This document shows, piece by piece, positions 9,686 through 22,000 of a DNA stretch of 55,442 bases; the stretch's first letter is position 1, and each line of letters opens with the position of its first letter. A program made the translations under genes and the position numbers. The stretch is from the NCBI GenBank assembly GCA_005223375.1, contig RXOD01003818.1, positions 1 to 55,442 on the forward strand, given 5' to 3'. The notes beneath the pieces were generated by a model. The model had not been told where the DNA came from. It did not search any database and saw only the letters and a list, made by a program, of their open reading frames with translations. This DNA comes from Amoebophrya sp. AT5.2 (Eukaryota; Sar; Dinophyceae; Syndiniales; Amoebophryaceae).

Positions 9686-10828
9686 ATGAATCGCAACGAA
9701 CTAGGCAAATTCCAATCCATGTCCATCGCATTCGCACCACATCATGCACAAACATACACGCAGGAATACGTCTACCACGTCGCGTCCTTGTCCGGCGAGC
9801 AAGCCGCCGCGTCCCTCAAAGCGAAGCGACGAATTGTAATCGACGAGGACTTGTGCGACCTGAGGAACGATGCCGTCTGCTCCTATGTCCGCACTTTCGA
9901 ACTTGCAAAGGGCATAGCCGAAGACATGGCGTGGCGCGCAAAACCCGAAACTGAGGACCCGAACGCCAACAAGAAGAAAAAGAAGCAGGATGACGTGGGA
10001 TTCTTTGACGACGACGACGGCGAAACCAAAGATAAGCTGCTCGAGCTTCCCGAGGAACTCGAGAAGGTCCCCTGTCGCACGCTCGCCCTCGTGCTTCCCG
10101 ACAAATACTGCGTGTATCTCTCGACCCTCTTCACGCTCGACAGCAAGGAGACGCCGCATCTGTTTCCCGGCGACGTCGCCTGCTACAAAACTTTATTCCC
10201 GCTGCACTGCTACACCGACGGCGTTTTGTGGCACCAAATTCTGTACGGCGCGTCGTTTCCGGGCGAAGTGTCGATGCTGAAAAAACAGCAGAAGAGAGAA
10301 ATCGTCTATCCGGAGTCTTGTTTCCTGTACCGCAAGCAGAAAATGGTGGAGTTTCCCCGCATCGACATCGATACACCGCAAGAGCCGGGAGATGCCTATT
10401 GTGAGGACCATCACTGGTTTCCGACGCGGGAGCTGTGGAGGCGGACCATCGGGCCACAACTGAACTGGGACGGCGACACCCCAAAATACGCATTGAACGC
10501 AGCGCACGACGTAGCGGAAAAGCAAGCCGGGATGCTGGCGACTTTTCAGAAGGACCCAAAAAGGCACTTCCGCTTCTGGATGTTTGCGCCGATGGATCAC
10601 AAGATGGCGGTGAAATGTATCGGCGAAGCGGACCGATTTTTGGATCTGAGAGCGGAGTGCGAAGCGGCTGCGGCAGCGACACCGGCGGAGAAGTCACCAA
10701 AGAAAAAGAAGGACAAGTCACCAAAAAAGGATGATAGAAAAGGCAAGAAGGGAGCGAAAGGCGGTAAGACAATACCAGGCGCACGACTGCCCGACCCGGA
10801 GGAGCACTTGGGGAACTTCCTTGGGTGA
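9686..10828 (+). CDS. unknown intronless 380-residue protein with Lys-rich tail
   Basis: ATG 9686 to TGA 10826-10828, with an in-frame TGA at 9659 just upstream. The N-terminal 90 residues look folded (HHAQTYTQEYVYHVASLSG, RRIVIDEDLCDLRNDAVCSY). Next comes a charged linker with KKKKKQDD and a run of Asp. A conserved-looking central domain (LALVLPDKYCVYLSTLF, WHQILYGASFPGEVSML, HHWFPTRELWRRTIGPQL) follows, and after about residue 330 the protein ends in a Lys/Ser/Pro tail (SPKKKKDKSPKKDDRKGKKG). No signal peptide. The gene has the same orientation and the same lack of introns as its upstream neighbour, which sets this pair apart from the intron-rich genes around it. Function unknown. Confidence 0.75.
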   Translation: MNRNELGKFQSMSIAFAPHHAQTYTQEYVYHVASLSGEQAAASLKAKRRIVIDEDLCDLRNDAVCSYVRTFELAKGIAEDMAWRAKPETEDPNANKKKKKQDDVGFFDDDDGETKDKLLELPEELEKVPCRTLALVLPDKYCVYLSTLFTLDSKETPHLFPGDVACYKTLFPLHCYTDGVLWHQILYGASFPGEVSMLKKQQKREIVYPESCFLYRKQKMVEFPRIDIDTPQEPGDAYCEDHHWFPTRELWRRTIGPQLNWDGDTPKYALNAAHDVAEKQAGMLATFQKDPKRHFRFWMFAPMDHKMAVKCIGEADRFLDLRAECEAAAAATPAEKSPKKKKDKSPKKDDRKGKKGAKGGKTIPGARLPDPEEHLGNFLG

Positions 10829-11911
10829 TGAAGATGGTGTGAAGGGGGGCGGCGTGGGGCTGGTTTTTGTTTTCGATTTGTTATATTTATCCCCATAATG
10901 GGGGAGGGCAGGAAAACGAAAAACGGACAGTAGAGGCGTGCGACGTCGCTCCGCCTGTGCATCATTCTCATGGGATCGTGGGCGGCACAGCTAGTGTTAC
11001 TGTCATCGCGCTGTGCTGGTCGGTGTATTTCGCGGCACCTCCCGCAGGTTTAGCGCCCTTCCGGCTTCGTTCCTTTAATCAAACTGTAGGGGGGACGAGC
11101 GATTTTTTTCACTTCATGCCCGCCGCCCAGGACTTGACCGTGTTGTGCGCGGCCGCTAGGTGGTTCAACGCGTGCTGATCGTAGACCAGTTTCCAACCAA
11201 TTACATTTATCCCCATAAGCGTTTGCATATGCTCTCTCTCCTTCTCGGTATTCCAACGCAATTTACGATTGAATTTTAAAGCCCCTTGTAGATTAAGATT
11301 CATTCATTGGGATTGGACGCACACGCACACGCGTTCGCCGCGCACTTGGAAAATCATGCATCAACATTCATGAGCCATTGTCGCATATCCGAAGCACCCC
11401 AGTTGATGAAAATTGAACTCTTGTACAACATGTAGTTGAAAACCGAAGATAACTCAGACAGTGGCGGGCGGGAGACCAAAGCCTACGTGGACCACGACCA
11501 CCAGCAAAAGAAGCTACTGCCCGCCATTCTGTTTCGTTGAAAAGCGACCACGAATAGAGACAGAGACGGGCAGGTGACATGGCGCCGATGTCCCTGCGTA
11601 GACAGTCCGCCCTCCAGATTGATCTGCTTGGAGAGATGAGCGCCAGAAAGTGCAATTGAGGTTGGATGAAAAAGAAAACTGGCAATTTATCGCCTTTCCG
11701 AGACGATACTTACGTACCAAATCATGTCTTCCTCCTGTACATGTACTCCTACAGTACCATAAGCTGCTACTTCTATAGTGCATCTAGCAGCTGCAGCTGC
11801 AGCATTTAAGACGAAAGAATAAGAATTAGAGAAATTATATCCGCATGTCTCTGTCTCACGGCCGATGACACGTAGGAAGTGCAGAATGCGGTGATGCCAT
11901 GCCGGGGAGGA
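10829..11911. other. 1.1-kb intergenic stretch, no supported gene
   Basis: No frame with convincing composition. The string ATTTATCCCCATAA occurs at about 10885 and again at about 11204; the first copy can pair CCCCAT with ATGGGG as a short hairpin. In-frame ATG codons at 11894 and 11912 both precede the next gene's signal-like sequence. Confidence 0.45.
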
Positions 11912-14900
11912 ATGAAGCGGCTGCCACCATCGTGCCTACCCTTGGGCGTGCTCCTGGGGGGAACATGCGATGCAGCGCTGGTGGCGCCTTCCGCACCGCT
12001 TGGTGGGGTTGTTGGCGAACAGCACGGTGTGCGGGAACTTCCTTCCTTTATGCAGACGCAAGTCGCCTCGCTCTCGAAGAGTAGCATCGGGCAGCAACAG
12101 CAAGCAGGGCGCGTGGACGAGCAGAGAAGTCAGCAAAGCAAACAGGAACAGAGCCCCGGCGCCGTTGCAGCAGCCTTCGGCGGTTGGGATGGCGGTCCGT
12201 TCCCGCCCGGCGGCGGCCCGGCTGGTGCGGTAAACTCTCCGCCGAGCGCAGCTAGCATTGCCCGGGCGCTGGGTGCGGGATCCGGTGCTCTCACCGCCAC
12301 CACTGGTGGAAATGGGCAAATGATGCCGGCGCCGCCGCCGCCATCTGGCCAAGGACCCGCAGCTGCAGCACCGAAGCCGGCGGCGCAAGGGGGAGATGAC
12401 TACGTCGCGACGCTGGCCGCGCCGAAGGAGGATGCAAGCGGGATGTTGTACGTCGCTGCCGTGAACTCCGCAGGACCGCTGTCTAACCCAGACAACGTTA
12501 AAAAAGCGGCGGAAGAAAATGAAAAGCTACTCACGAAGTACAAAGAAGGAGGAGCCGCCGGGGCGAATTTCGCGGAAGTACCATGTTTACTCTTTGCATT
12601 TGATGTTCCTTCACCTCCTCTCGCCTCTGTGAGTACACACCGGGGTGGGTCAAAAGAAATCGATTACTCAGCTCACACATTATATATAAATATTGAACAG
12701 GCTGGCGTGAATGCAATGAAGGGTGTAATGGACACCTTCGAGGAGATGATTGCGCAGAAGAAGAAATCCGATGAGGCTTTGGCACAAATGACGAATTCGA
12801 TCAAGGAGATGGTGAACTGCGAGAGTGAAGAAATCGAAAAGGCCGTTGCCGTGAGCAACACGCCGGGAGGTGCAACCACTCCGGCGCCGCCTGCCTCAGG
12901 GGGTCTGGCGCCTGTCCGACCGGCGCCAGACCCGGCGATGCGCCCAGTCGGCACAGCGCCCATGACCCAGGCGCCGCTGCCTGTATCGACACCACAGGAC
13001 GAGGGAGGATGTATCTATTATTTTTTTGATTTCTGTTTTTGGAGACGTTTTTTTACTTTTCGATTTCGCTTTCTCTGAATCCGTATCCGAGGGAATTTGC
13101 AAGAGGACTCACTGCGTAGGACATTATCAATGGGTCGCTCCTAATAAATGAATAGATACGTATACGTTTATCAACATCAAGATGTAGTAGATGATCGTCA
13201 ATGAAAATAACATTTACAACAGCCGCTCCGGCACTTCTCGTCGCAAACCGGCAGCCGGAGCCGGCTCCACCGGTCTCTATAGCAGCGGTGAACTCCTTCC
13301 CTTCAGCTTCATCCGGACCCGAAGGGAGCTCTGACAACTTTCATCCTGCGGTGACTCTCAGCCTTAGCGAGACCGACAGGAGGACCACGACAACTGGAAG
13401 CGAAGGCTTCTCGCCGCAGCAGGCAGTGGGCGCATCAACAGCAGGAGGCCCGCCTTCACCATCTTCTTTCGCAGTGTCTGCTGCGCGCACTAGTTGCGAC
13501 TATGAGCCGATGGAACTGGGCTTTTGCCGAAGCAACGCAGGGCCGGCGCAAGCGCAGAGTGCGGAGTTACTTGCTCCGAACTTTGCCCAGTGCTCCTATG
13601 CGGACACGCTCTCGGGGTGCCAGAAGCAGTGCGACGCGAACCCGAATTGCAAAGCGTTGGACCACTCGGCGATATCCGCGGTTTGCTGCCAGTACAAAAC
13701 AAATTCGGTAGCGGGCAACCAAAGTCGTGAGAAGAACGTCGGTTGCGCAAGGAAAAAGGACGCAAACTGCATCGTGGGAACGGTTGCTGCTGGGGTAGGG
13801 GGTTCCGCACCAGTACAGCCTGTCGCGAGCAATGGTCTGCCGCCCGCCGTACTTCCGGGGCTGCAGCCAGTCGTTGGCGGAGCAGGAAGTGCCAGGGTAT
13901 AGAAAAAATCACATTTACAACTTGCTCTTGCACCGACAGTTGCACCAGCCCTACTAGCTATTCATGATCGGTAGCGTGGAAATCGGGGTTGAGGCTCTCA
14001 TTCACTTTCACAGGCCTTTTTGAACGCGCTGCAAATGAGCGAGAACCTGCAGACGGGCGGTCGCCTCGGAGATGCGCACGACGAAGGCCGTATTTTGCGC
14101 TAGGTTTTTTAGTACCTTTTTTTTCCAGGTTGCCAGGAGCCATCTGGTGTCGCGATCGACTGACTGGCAACACCCATTTTTAAGTGCTTCCAACCCCAAC
14201 GAACTGCTGCGCCACAGGTAGAAAAGAGCAGCCAGGCAGTAGTTTGTCGTTGAGCGAGACCAGCCGCGCTACGTCCGAGGGGACGACTTCGACTACTTCC
14301 TCGTCATCTGCAACCGCGTCTGCGATGGAGCGGCTGACCGCACAGGCCAACAAGGAGAAGGTGGAGCTTCGGTCTGCCCAGACCAGGTACGAGCAGGAGC
14401 TGCGCGACAACGTCCTTCTTCAGGAGCAGCAGAAAAAGCAGCTTGCGCGGGCCAGAACAGAAGCGCGAGAAGCGATGGCGCGACTCGAGCAGGAATCGAA
14501 GCAGAACATCGCAAAGCTGGAGCAGGACCTGGAGCAGCAGAAGGCGCAGGCGAGGCTGCTGGCAGCGCAACAGGCGAGCGAGAAAAACACGCTGGAGTTG
14601 CTGAACGGGGGCGCAGCAGGAGGGGCTTCAGGAGTTTCCAACACTGGTGCAACGGGGGTAGCACTCGCAGGCCCGACAGCCGCAGACCCAAACCGCGCCA
14701 CGATCATCTACGGCGGAAAATCGATGTCGGTAGAGGTCGACCGAGTCTTGCAGGCGTTGCTGGAGTCAAGAGAACAGGAAGGTGACGGTACCGTTGGTAA
14801 CCTAGAACAACCGTACTCGGAAACAAGCAGTGATGAATTCCGGCCTGCGCCGTTGCAACTCGCGGAAGTAGGACGCCGAGAAACGGGCCAAAGCCAGAAC

Positions 14901-15548
14901 TCGGAGGAGCAGAAGCAACAGCTCATGAAGCACAGCGACGGAAGATACGCGCTGGCGCATCACGACACCTGCCATAGCGAGCGGCACGAGAAAGCAGTCG
15001 AGACACGAACGGCCTGCCTCGGTGATGTGATGACCCCGCGGCACGTGCTAGAGGCGGCGGTGTCCCTGGCGGATGCGCCGGCGGGCTGCAACTGGTTCGG
15101 CAAGGGCGGACGATTGGTGGTATTCTGGAACGATCGACCGTTGAGGGTGGCAGCAGCAGACCAAGCGGCGGCGTCCGAAACATCGATTATACCTCCGAAG
15201 GTCAGTAGCGACGAGGCCGAGGCGAAAAAACTCGCAGATTCATTTGGCGGCCGTGTGTGCGCGGTTGCGACGGGCGAAGATTCCGGCGTACCACGGACAA
15301 CTGGTCTTGTCGAGCGGGGGAAAGACCTGAAGGAGAAAAAGGACGCGGAAGGGGCGGCTTTGCTGCAGCTCGTAGAGCGGACGTCCAAGAAAATGCAACT
15401 ACCCGTCGAAGAACCTACATCTTTCAGTGCGCCAGCAGCGTCGGCCACGGCCTTAAATGGTATTAATTCAGTTTTTTTTTTTGGCATAGATACAACTGCA
15501 AGCAGCGGAATGAGTCTAAGTTGTGTAGCCGCACCAACATGCTGGTGA
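11912..15548 (+). CDS. large secreted Cys-rich/coiled-coil protein (about 1,018 aa), five exons
   Basis: Exons are 11912-12577, 12701-13010, 13223-13896, 14014-14089 and 14218-15548 (TGA), 3,057 nt in all. All junctions keep phase (0, 1, 0, 1). It begins with a signal-like segment (MKRLPPSCLPLGVLLGGTCD). Next come an Ala/Gly/Pro-rich stretch, a small domain (DDYVATLAAPKEDASGMLYV), and a helical segment (MDTFEEMIAQKKKSDEALAQ). Exon 3 carries a ten-cysteine domain (13495-13776) resembling a PAN/apple module (LSGCQKQCDANPNCKALDHS). Exon 5 starts with an about 90-residue coiled coil (14328-14595) and ends with another Cys-containing domain (AHHDTCHSERH, DAPAGCNWFGKGGRLVVFW). It is probably exported or on the surface. 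A 30-bp GTATTAATTC...GGCATAG stretch at 15460-15489 could also be spliced without changing frame. The next gene shares the order signal, Ala-rich, small domain, helix, Cys domain. Confidence 0.65.
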
Positions 15549-16468
15549 ACCAAACAAACAAAAATCAGGACGCACTCGCACTGTCGCCGCACCAGATGCA
15601 ATACCGGCTGCGCCTCCGGTCGTCGTGTATCCGATGTAAAACCTCGGATTTTAACTTCTACTTAACCACCTGGTTTCTAAACTACAACCAGCCACTGCCA
15701 CAGAATCGTAGTCAAGGAAACTTAACGAGCAGCTCTACGTTCGACATGAACAAGTGGATAATTATTAATTGATGACATCAACTACAGACGAAGAGTGGCG
15801 GTCTACAGTTTTGGGTTTTCATTTCGCTTCCAAGAAACGTGTTACGCTTACGCTTACTTGCAACTCAACTCCAATTCCAAAAATTAGCGACTTTCATCCC
15901 GCATTCTCATTGTTAAAAACGATTTCTCCTGGTCGTAAAACTAAAAGCACGATTACCTACTCTGACGTTCTACGAGTACGACAATTTGCGATGCATCACG
16001 AATGAACAACTGAGATCTGCCCATGTAGCCATGTAATCCTGTACTATGTTGATGCGCCGAAGAACTACGAAAACGAAAGGGGAAAAAAAGAATTTGGCAT
16101 GATCAACATCCGGAAGACAAGGGAAGGTTGAGACGGAAACCAGCACTCAAGAGTGCGTTCCTACCTTATCGACGTCGCGAGAGCGAGGACGAAAATGCGC
16201 ATGTGAGAGAATGAACGAAAGGAAAACGAAGAGACGTCCTCAAGCACGTAGAACGCGATTCCGGAGACGAGACGAACAAACGTGACACATTCAAGTCCAA
16301 GACTGAGAGCCGCGTCTGCAGTAGCCATCAACATGGCCTGATGATTATCTGGGGCCCAAACAAAATTTTGTGAAGATGTTGATCGTTATCTTCCAAGTAC
16401 CCCTTGTCTTGCGCTAGCGAGACTGCTGAGGCTAACCCGAAGGAACAAAACAGCCATTCTTTCGGACG
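15549..16468. other. 0.9-kb intergenic stretch, no supported gene
   Basis: AT-richer than the neighbouring exons, with only short, compositionally poor open frames. No tandem or inverted repeat noticed. Confidence 0.5.
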
Positions 16469-18275
16469 ATGACCAAGAAAATGTCCTCGCCAACCGGTTC
16501 CAGTCGGCTTTGGTGTCCACGCAGAGGTCGTGGGCTCCTGTCCTCGGCACTTGTGTCTAGTACATTCTTTCACCCGAGGTCCAGTGAAGCGTACAAGCTT
16601 TCCGCCGAAGTAGCTCGCCCGGGGCCTCCGCCCCCGCCTCGGAAACGAATTCACGTCTCCAACCTCCACAACGTCGCTCATCATCGCAAATTTCCGATCC
16701 GGTATGATGTCGGCCAGGAGACCCGGACGCCGCCAGGCTCTGCGCGAAGGAATACGGCGGCAAAAGAACAACTAGCGATCACTATGTTGAACGCGCAGCG
16801 GCGGAGACTCGAAGTCGAACACACGAGTTCGTCTGTTGTTGGAATAAAGTCTCACGGCTCGTCGTCGGCCGCGCGCACCTTCCGAAAACAGAAGACTGCA
16901 CAAGACGTCGACACCGGCCCGGAAACTACCAACCTCGCATACCATACGACGCCAGGAAATGCGTCTGCCGTGCCAGGAGGTGCCGCAAGCGCAGGCGCTG
17001 CGCAGAGCCCAGACGAGGTTGGACCAGCAGCTGCAGCGGCTCCAGCTGCTGCCCCCGTCGACCCGCAGCTAAGTTACTCGGTCGAAGCGGCACCTTCCAG
17101 CATGGGCAAGTGGCTGTCGCGGCTGGCCATCCACGACGCTATCAAAACCACCACCGATGGCCACTTCGTCGCGAGCGTGAAGAAGGTGCCGGAAACAGAA
17201 AAAATGTTTATGATCGCGGTGACCCCCGTGAAGGATCACGCCCTCTTCAACGATCCGGACGGCAGCGCTGCAGGTATCGCGTCCGCCCTCACGACCCGCG
17301 ACGCTGCGCAAGGAGGAGCAGCAGGGGCAGCTGCAGCCTCCGGTGCCTCCGCATCCGAGCCGGTCGACGGCACCCCGGCTGAGCAGCGCGCCACGATGGG
17401 GCCCACGCCAGAAATCATCCCGCTTGCGCACTTCGACTCTCTCACCCCCCCGAAGCCAAAGCAGAAACCACTGGCGAGCGTAGCGGAGCACATCGATTAC
17501 TTGAACGAAGTGAAGGAGCTTCTCGGCATGCACAAGGAGCACTACGACCAAGTTGAGGACAACATGGAGGAGGGCGTCAAGACTGCGAATGTCGCACTCG
17601 ACCGGATGCGAAAATTGTTGCCGGGCGCGGCTGAAAAAAAGGGCAAGGACATCATACCGAGTAATGCTCGATGATACATCATCAATGATGAAGACGAGGA
17701 TCATTTCCATTTTTATGAAGCAGCTTTGGAAGCAAGTTTTCTCTTTGGTTGTTCGACCCAGGTTGCAACAACAACGGTGCCGCGGCTTGGGTGCCGGTCG
17801 CTGCGGATGGCACATCGAGCACGACGAACACGAAGCTGTATCGGCCTGCAAGCACCGACCCCGTTTGCAGGTGCGGAGCGGTGAGCATTGGGGGCGACAC
17901 CGGCCTGGTGATGGAAGCTAGCGCCGGAACACAGTTCGGCTGCTTTGAGGACGGCGAGACGGGTGAACTGCGCTGGTCCCCTCCATGGAACCTGCAGCCG
18001 GCGCTGAAGCGCAACATGCAGGCGGCGGGAGGTGTGCTGGCAGGTATCCGTGTTTATGTTTTTTCCACGCGGAGATGGAGGCCGCGAATTACGTGCAGTA
18101 TATTTGAATTTTTTTTTATGCAATGTTATCATCGTCCAACTCCTCGCCAGATATGCTGTGCTCTGAGGGGGCGCCGGCCATGGGGCTTTGCGAGGCGTCA
18201 CAGACCGTTGCCGGGAAGGTGTGCGACGCGATTTTCGGTTGCACGAAGGAGGACTGCTGCATCACGTCGACGTGA
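16469..18275 (+). CDS. secreted Cys-rich protein (532 aa), three exons, likely paralogue of upstream neighbour
   Basis: Exons are 16469-17660, 17762-18043 and 18151-18275 (TGA), 1,599 nt. Introns are GTAATGCTC...ACCCAG and GTATCCGTG...CGCCAG, both phase 1. A hydrophobic N-terminal stretch (GLLSSALVSSTFF) after a basic start is signal- or anchor-like. A long Ala/Pro-rich region follows, then a domain (GHFVASVKKVPETEKMFMIA) that aligns by eye with DDYVATLAAPKEDASGMLYV of the previous gene. A helical segment (YLNEVKELLGMHKEHYDQVE) occupies the same place as its counterpart there. Exons 2 and 3 give a C-terminal Cys-rich domain (SCNNNGAAAWVPVAADGT, DPVCRCGAVSIGG, FGCTKEDCCITST). Function unknown; probably exported. 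Confidence 0.7.
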
Positions 18276-19065
18276 CACCAGGAGTGAGCATTGCTAGTGA
18301 ACATTGCCGTGGTGTTCCCGCGGTTTCCGAGAAGACCAAGAGAAACATCGTAGACTACGCTCCTTGATGAAAAATGAACGATCCTCGATTGCGATTCCAT
18401 GAGACAAAACTGGTGCGGATCCCTATCGTACTACGAGACGAAGCCAAACCATCAAAACTTTAATTGCATGATTTTGCTGATGCCTGATGGTTTTCGAATC
18501 CAATTCCACGGCAGAGGAGGAAGAGTGAGCCAAAAACAGACGCAGTTTCCTACTTTGTACATCTACCCGTACCACGCGCGCCAGATCGTGATTTATTTCT
18601 TTGGTTTTGCAAAGCCGTCCCCGTCGTGTGAAAAATGCATGATGACATGTGATGGACACGAGGATGCCTGAAAGCGCTGGCTCCGACGTGAAAAAGAAAG
18701 CATCTTCCGGTGTTCTTCGCTGTTCCATCGTGATAGGCGTTCATTCTACGGATCATTCGTGTTGTGTCCGCCGAAGGCTCTGGGGGACTCCTAGCTATCG
18801 CTGCTACCATTTACCTGACGTTGTCTCCTTCTGGTTCCCACGCTTTTGCACCCTACCGAGCGTTCGTTCCGTGCTCGTGATTCCTGACTCTCTGCCGCTG
18901 TATGTAGGCTTTCCTCGTGAAACAAGTAGCGCTGATCATCATTTTTATTACATGTGGTGTGGAATTGGAATAGATACGCAACGGATAGAGTTTCTTCGAA
19001 ATTGAAGGCTCGGAACACCCGACAATCACAATCCACTAGACCGATAGCGATTCGAAAAATTAAAA
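18276..19065. other. 0.8-kb intergenic stretch, no supported gene
   Basis: Only short open frames without protein-like composition. The 5' UTR of the giant CS-PDI gene should lie at its right edge; the start context is TTAAAAATGCTG. Confidence 0.5.
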
Positions 19066-22000
19066 ATGCTGTATTCCGCCTTGTGGCGCGGGGCGTGGTG
19101 CGTGCTTGTCGCCAGTGGCACAAGGACGCGCCGAGATACATCGCTCCACCTCTCGGGGCGGTTCACTCAGACGCATAGTGCGCTCGACGTCGAGCTCAAT
19201 GTGCCACGAGATTGCTTCTCGGTGAGGTCGACTACACCCGGCAGCGCTGATCAGACACCCAGCACCGAGGATGTCCGTGTGAGCTCGATTGGCATCGGCT
19301 TTCCGGCATGCGGACGCGTCTTCGAATTCGCGGAAGATGTCGTGGCCATTGAAAGTTCAGTGGCGACGTCCAAGGTCATCAGAAAGGAGAAGGCGACCAA
19401 GACTGGGAGCTCTACTTCTACAACTGTTTCGATTCGTTTACGGCTGCAGAAAACGCACCCGCACTACTGGACACAAGTCTTCGCACCTGCAGAGAAAGTC
19501 GAGATGCGACAGCACAGCACGGAGGATGAGGACGATCGCGCGGACTTTCCTGTCAGCAGGCACGTCAAGCTGTTGAAAAAAAACAAAGAGAGCCGCACTT
19601 TCGACGAGCGCAGCTCGCTGCAAACCCGCTACGACGGATTTCGCGACGGAGGAGAGGACCACGAGACTAGCCTTTCGAAGTTTTTCAAGGAGGAAGAAGG
19701 GCTGTCGCACGGCATTTCCTGTGCCTCCTACCTCGCCGACCACGGAATTCAGAATTTCACTCGTGTTGCCGTCGTCGCGCCCCGGTTCCCGTGGTGCACC
19801 AAATGTCTCCACAAAGACAAGGCCCTGCGCACCGTGGCGAAACAAGTTGCCAAGGCTGCGGTTGCCGCTGGTGCTGCAGCTTCCGCGGCTAACGCGCATG
19901 AAGATGATACAGATGCAGACCTGAGTCGCTCGGCGACCGACATTGGGATGAACGATAATGGCATTGTTTTCGCGACCCTGAATGCGGAAAGTCACCGCCG
20001 GTTTACGCGGCGTTACAACTTGCAGTGCGACGAGGAGTGTCGGGTCTTCATGTGCCGGACCGACGAACCCGAGATGTACGCGACCAGCATCTACCACTCC
20101 TACCGCATGACAGACATGGACCTCATGATGGGAGCCATGGGAGGAGGCGAGGCTGGCGCTGCGAAGGCCCCCGCGGATGACAAGCTGGAACCGGATCTTG
20201 GGAAGTTCGAAAACGAGCTGCAGATGCTGGCTGTGCGCGACCTGTTCGAGGTGGTTCACGTGGGGGAAGCAGAAGAGGACGGTAGTACCACGACAGCAGA
20301 GCAACTAGATGCGTTCCTGGATGCGTCGGCGCGAGAGAAGCAAAGTGTCCTTGTTGTGCTAAAGGTATCGGGCGAGGACAATCATCCTAATCTGCAACAA
20401 GAGCTGCGCCATTCAGCAGATTTTGATCGCCACAGCTTCATTTCGCGACACGTCGCGCAGGGAGGCGTCGACCGCGTCATCAGTGGATTTCTCAGTGAGG
20501 CGCGCACGTTTCGCAAGGACACAAAAACGACGTTCATGGTGGCATTCGGAGATCGAGCAGCAGTAGAAAAACCAGAGCTGACAGTTTGGAACGGTTTGGA
20601 GCAAGGTCGGAGCGACAAGTACGTCTACAACGCCAGCATGGCTACGCTGTCGGTTGGGGAGTTCCTGCAGCAGACAACCCAACCGCTCTTGCGTCCCTAC
20701 TCCTTCGCGATGAAGAAGGACAAGGAGGTGGACTTTTTCGCCGTCTTCTACGCCAACAGCACCGACGCAAAGGTAGACGATGTGCAACAGCAGGCCGTGG
20801 AGCACGCGCGGGACGTGGTGATGAGTATCGCAGTGGAACGGCGGCGGAAACAGGCGGGAGAAGGTGTCGACGCCGAGACTAAAAACGCGACGGAAAGAAA
20901 CGTTGCCTTTCTACAGTTGGATACAACTTGGAGCTACTTCCTGAAGGACTTCGGGTACAACCGGCATCAGGCGTACCCGTCGCCCGCGTTTGGTCTGCGC
21001 TCGGCGTTGGAGGTAGGCAAGGGGCAGAATTTCGTGCTGCCGGGAGACTGTGCGCGCTGGATCCGGAGGGAAATAAACGTAAACACGACGGCGGCCTCCA
21101 CTAGTACTTCTGCAGCTTCTACGACCCTTCCGAAGACTGCTGCCACCGACGAAGACCATGCAGTGGTGGCTCCATTCGCTGAGGAGAACGCCGCGGCACA
21201 CGAAAAGCGGCAGCGCAATCTGCAGCGCTTCAAGAAATGTTTTTCGCACCGGAAGTTGCGTCGCTTTCTCGAGAGCGCGCTCGCTGGCCGCATCGATCAG
21301 TCACGGCAGAGCGGCGCTGAGAACGCCACAGACAGCGTCTTCACGAAAACACCGGTTGGAGATTTGACCTGGAAAAGCCTCCAGGTCGAACTGGCAGGCG
21401 GGGGAGAAGGGGCGGCTTCTTCGGTATCGCTTTCTGCTGCAGACTCTCACATCGTGGTGGAGCTGTACCACAGGGACCAGGACCGTCGTTTCGAAAGGGA
21501 AAGCATCTTGCACACGGTTGGGGTAGTCTTCGCTGAGGTGCCCGGGCTGAAGTTTTTCCGCTACGAGGTGAGCGAAAACTACGCAGCGCCGGAGGTTTTC
21601 GCAAGTGCGAAGGGTAAGGACGCTGCGGACCAAGTTGGCAACGTCTTTCTCTTCCGGGCCAGCGCGCAACTACCAGCCGGCCGCAACAACGACCGTGAAA
21701 CTGCAGGACGCGGACCGAGGGCCGCGCCACTTCTGTTCCAGCGCGGACCGCCAGCTGTCTTCAAGCCCGGAAGATCAAAGACCGGCCGTGCCCTGGTCGA
21801 TAGCCTTATCAAGTGGCTGCACAAAAGCAAAACCCTCGAGGAAATAAAGGGGGCGGATCAACACAGCGCGGACCCACACTTCGGTAGAAGTGCCCGGCCG
21901 TCTGAAAGCAGCAGCATGCGAAAAAACGTAAATCTACGGGAAGCGCTCGACATGGCGAAAGACTTGGAGCCCGAAATCCTCGACCGAGCTCGCGTGGCCG

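Noticed and set aside
9570..9690. Joining the two intronless genes through a GTACTAGAG donor
   Set aside because: The second gene has an in-frame stop at 9659 upstream of its ATG and no acceptor giving the right phase; separate genes fit better.
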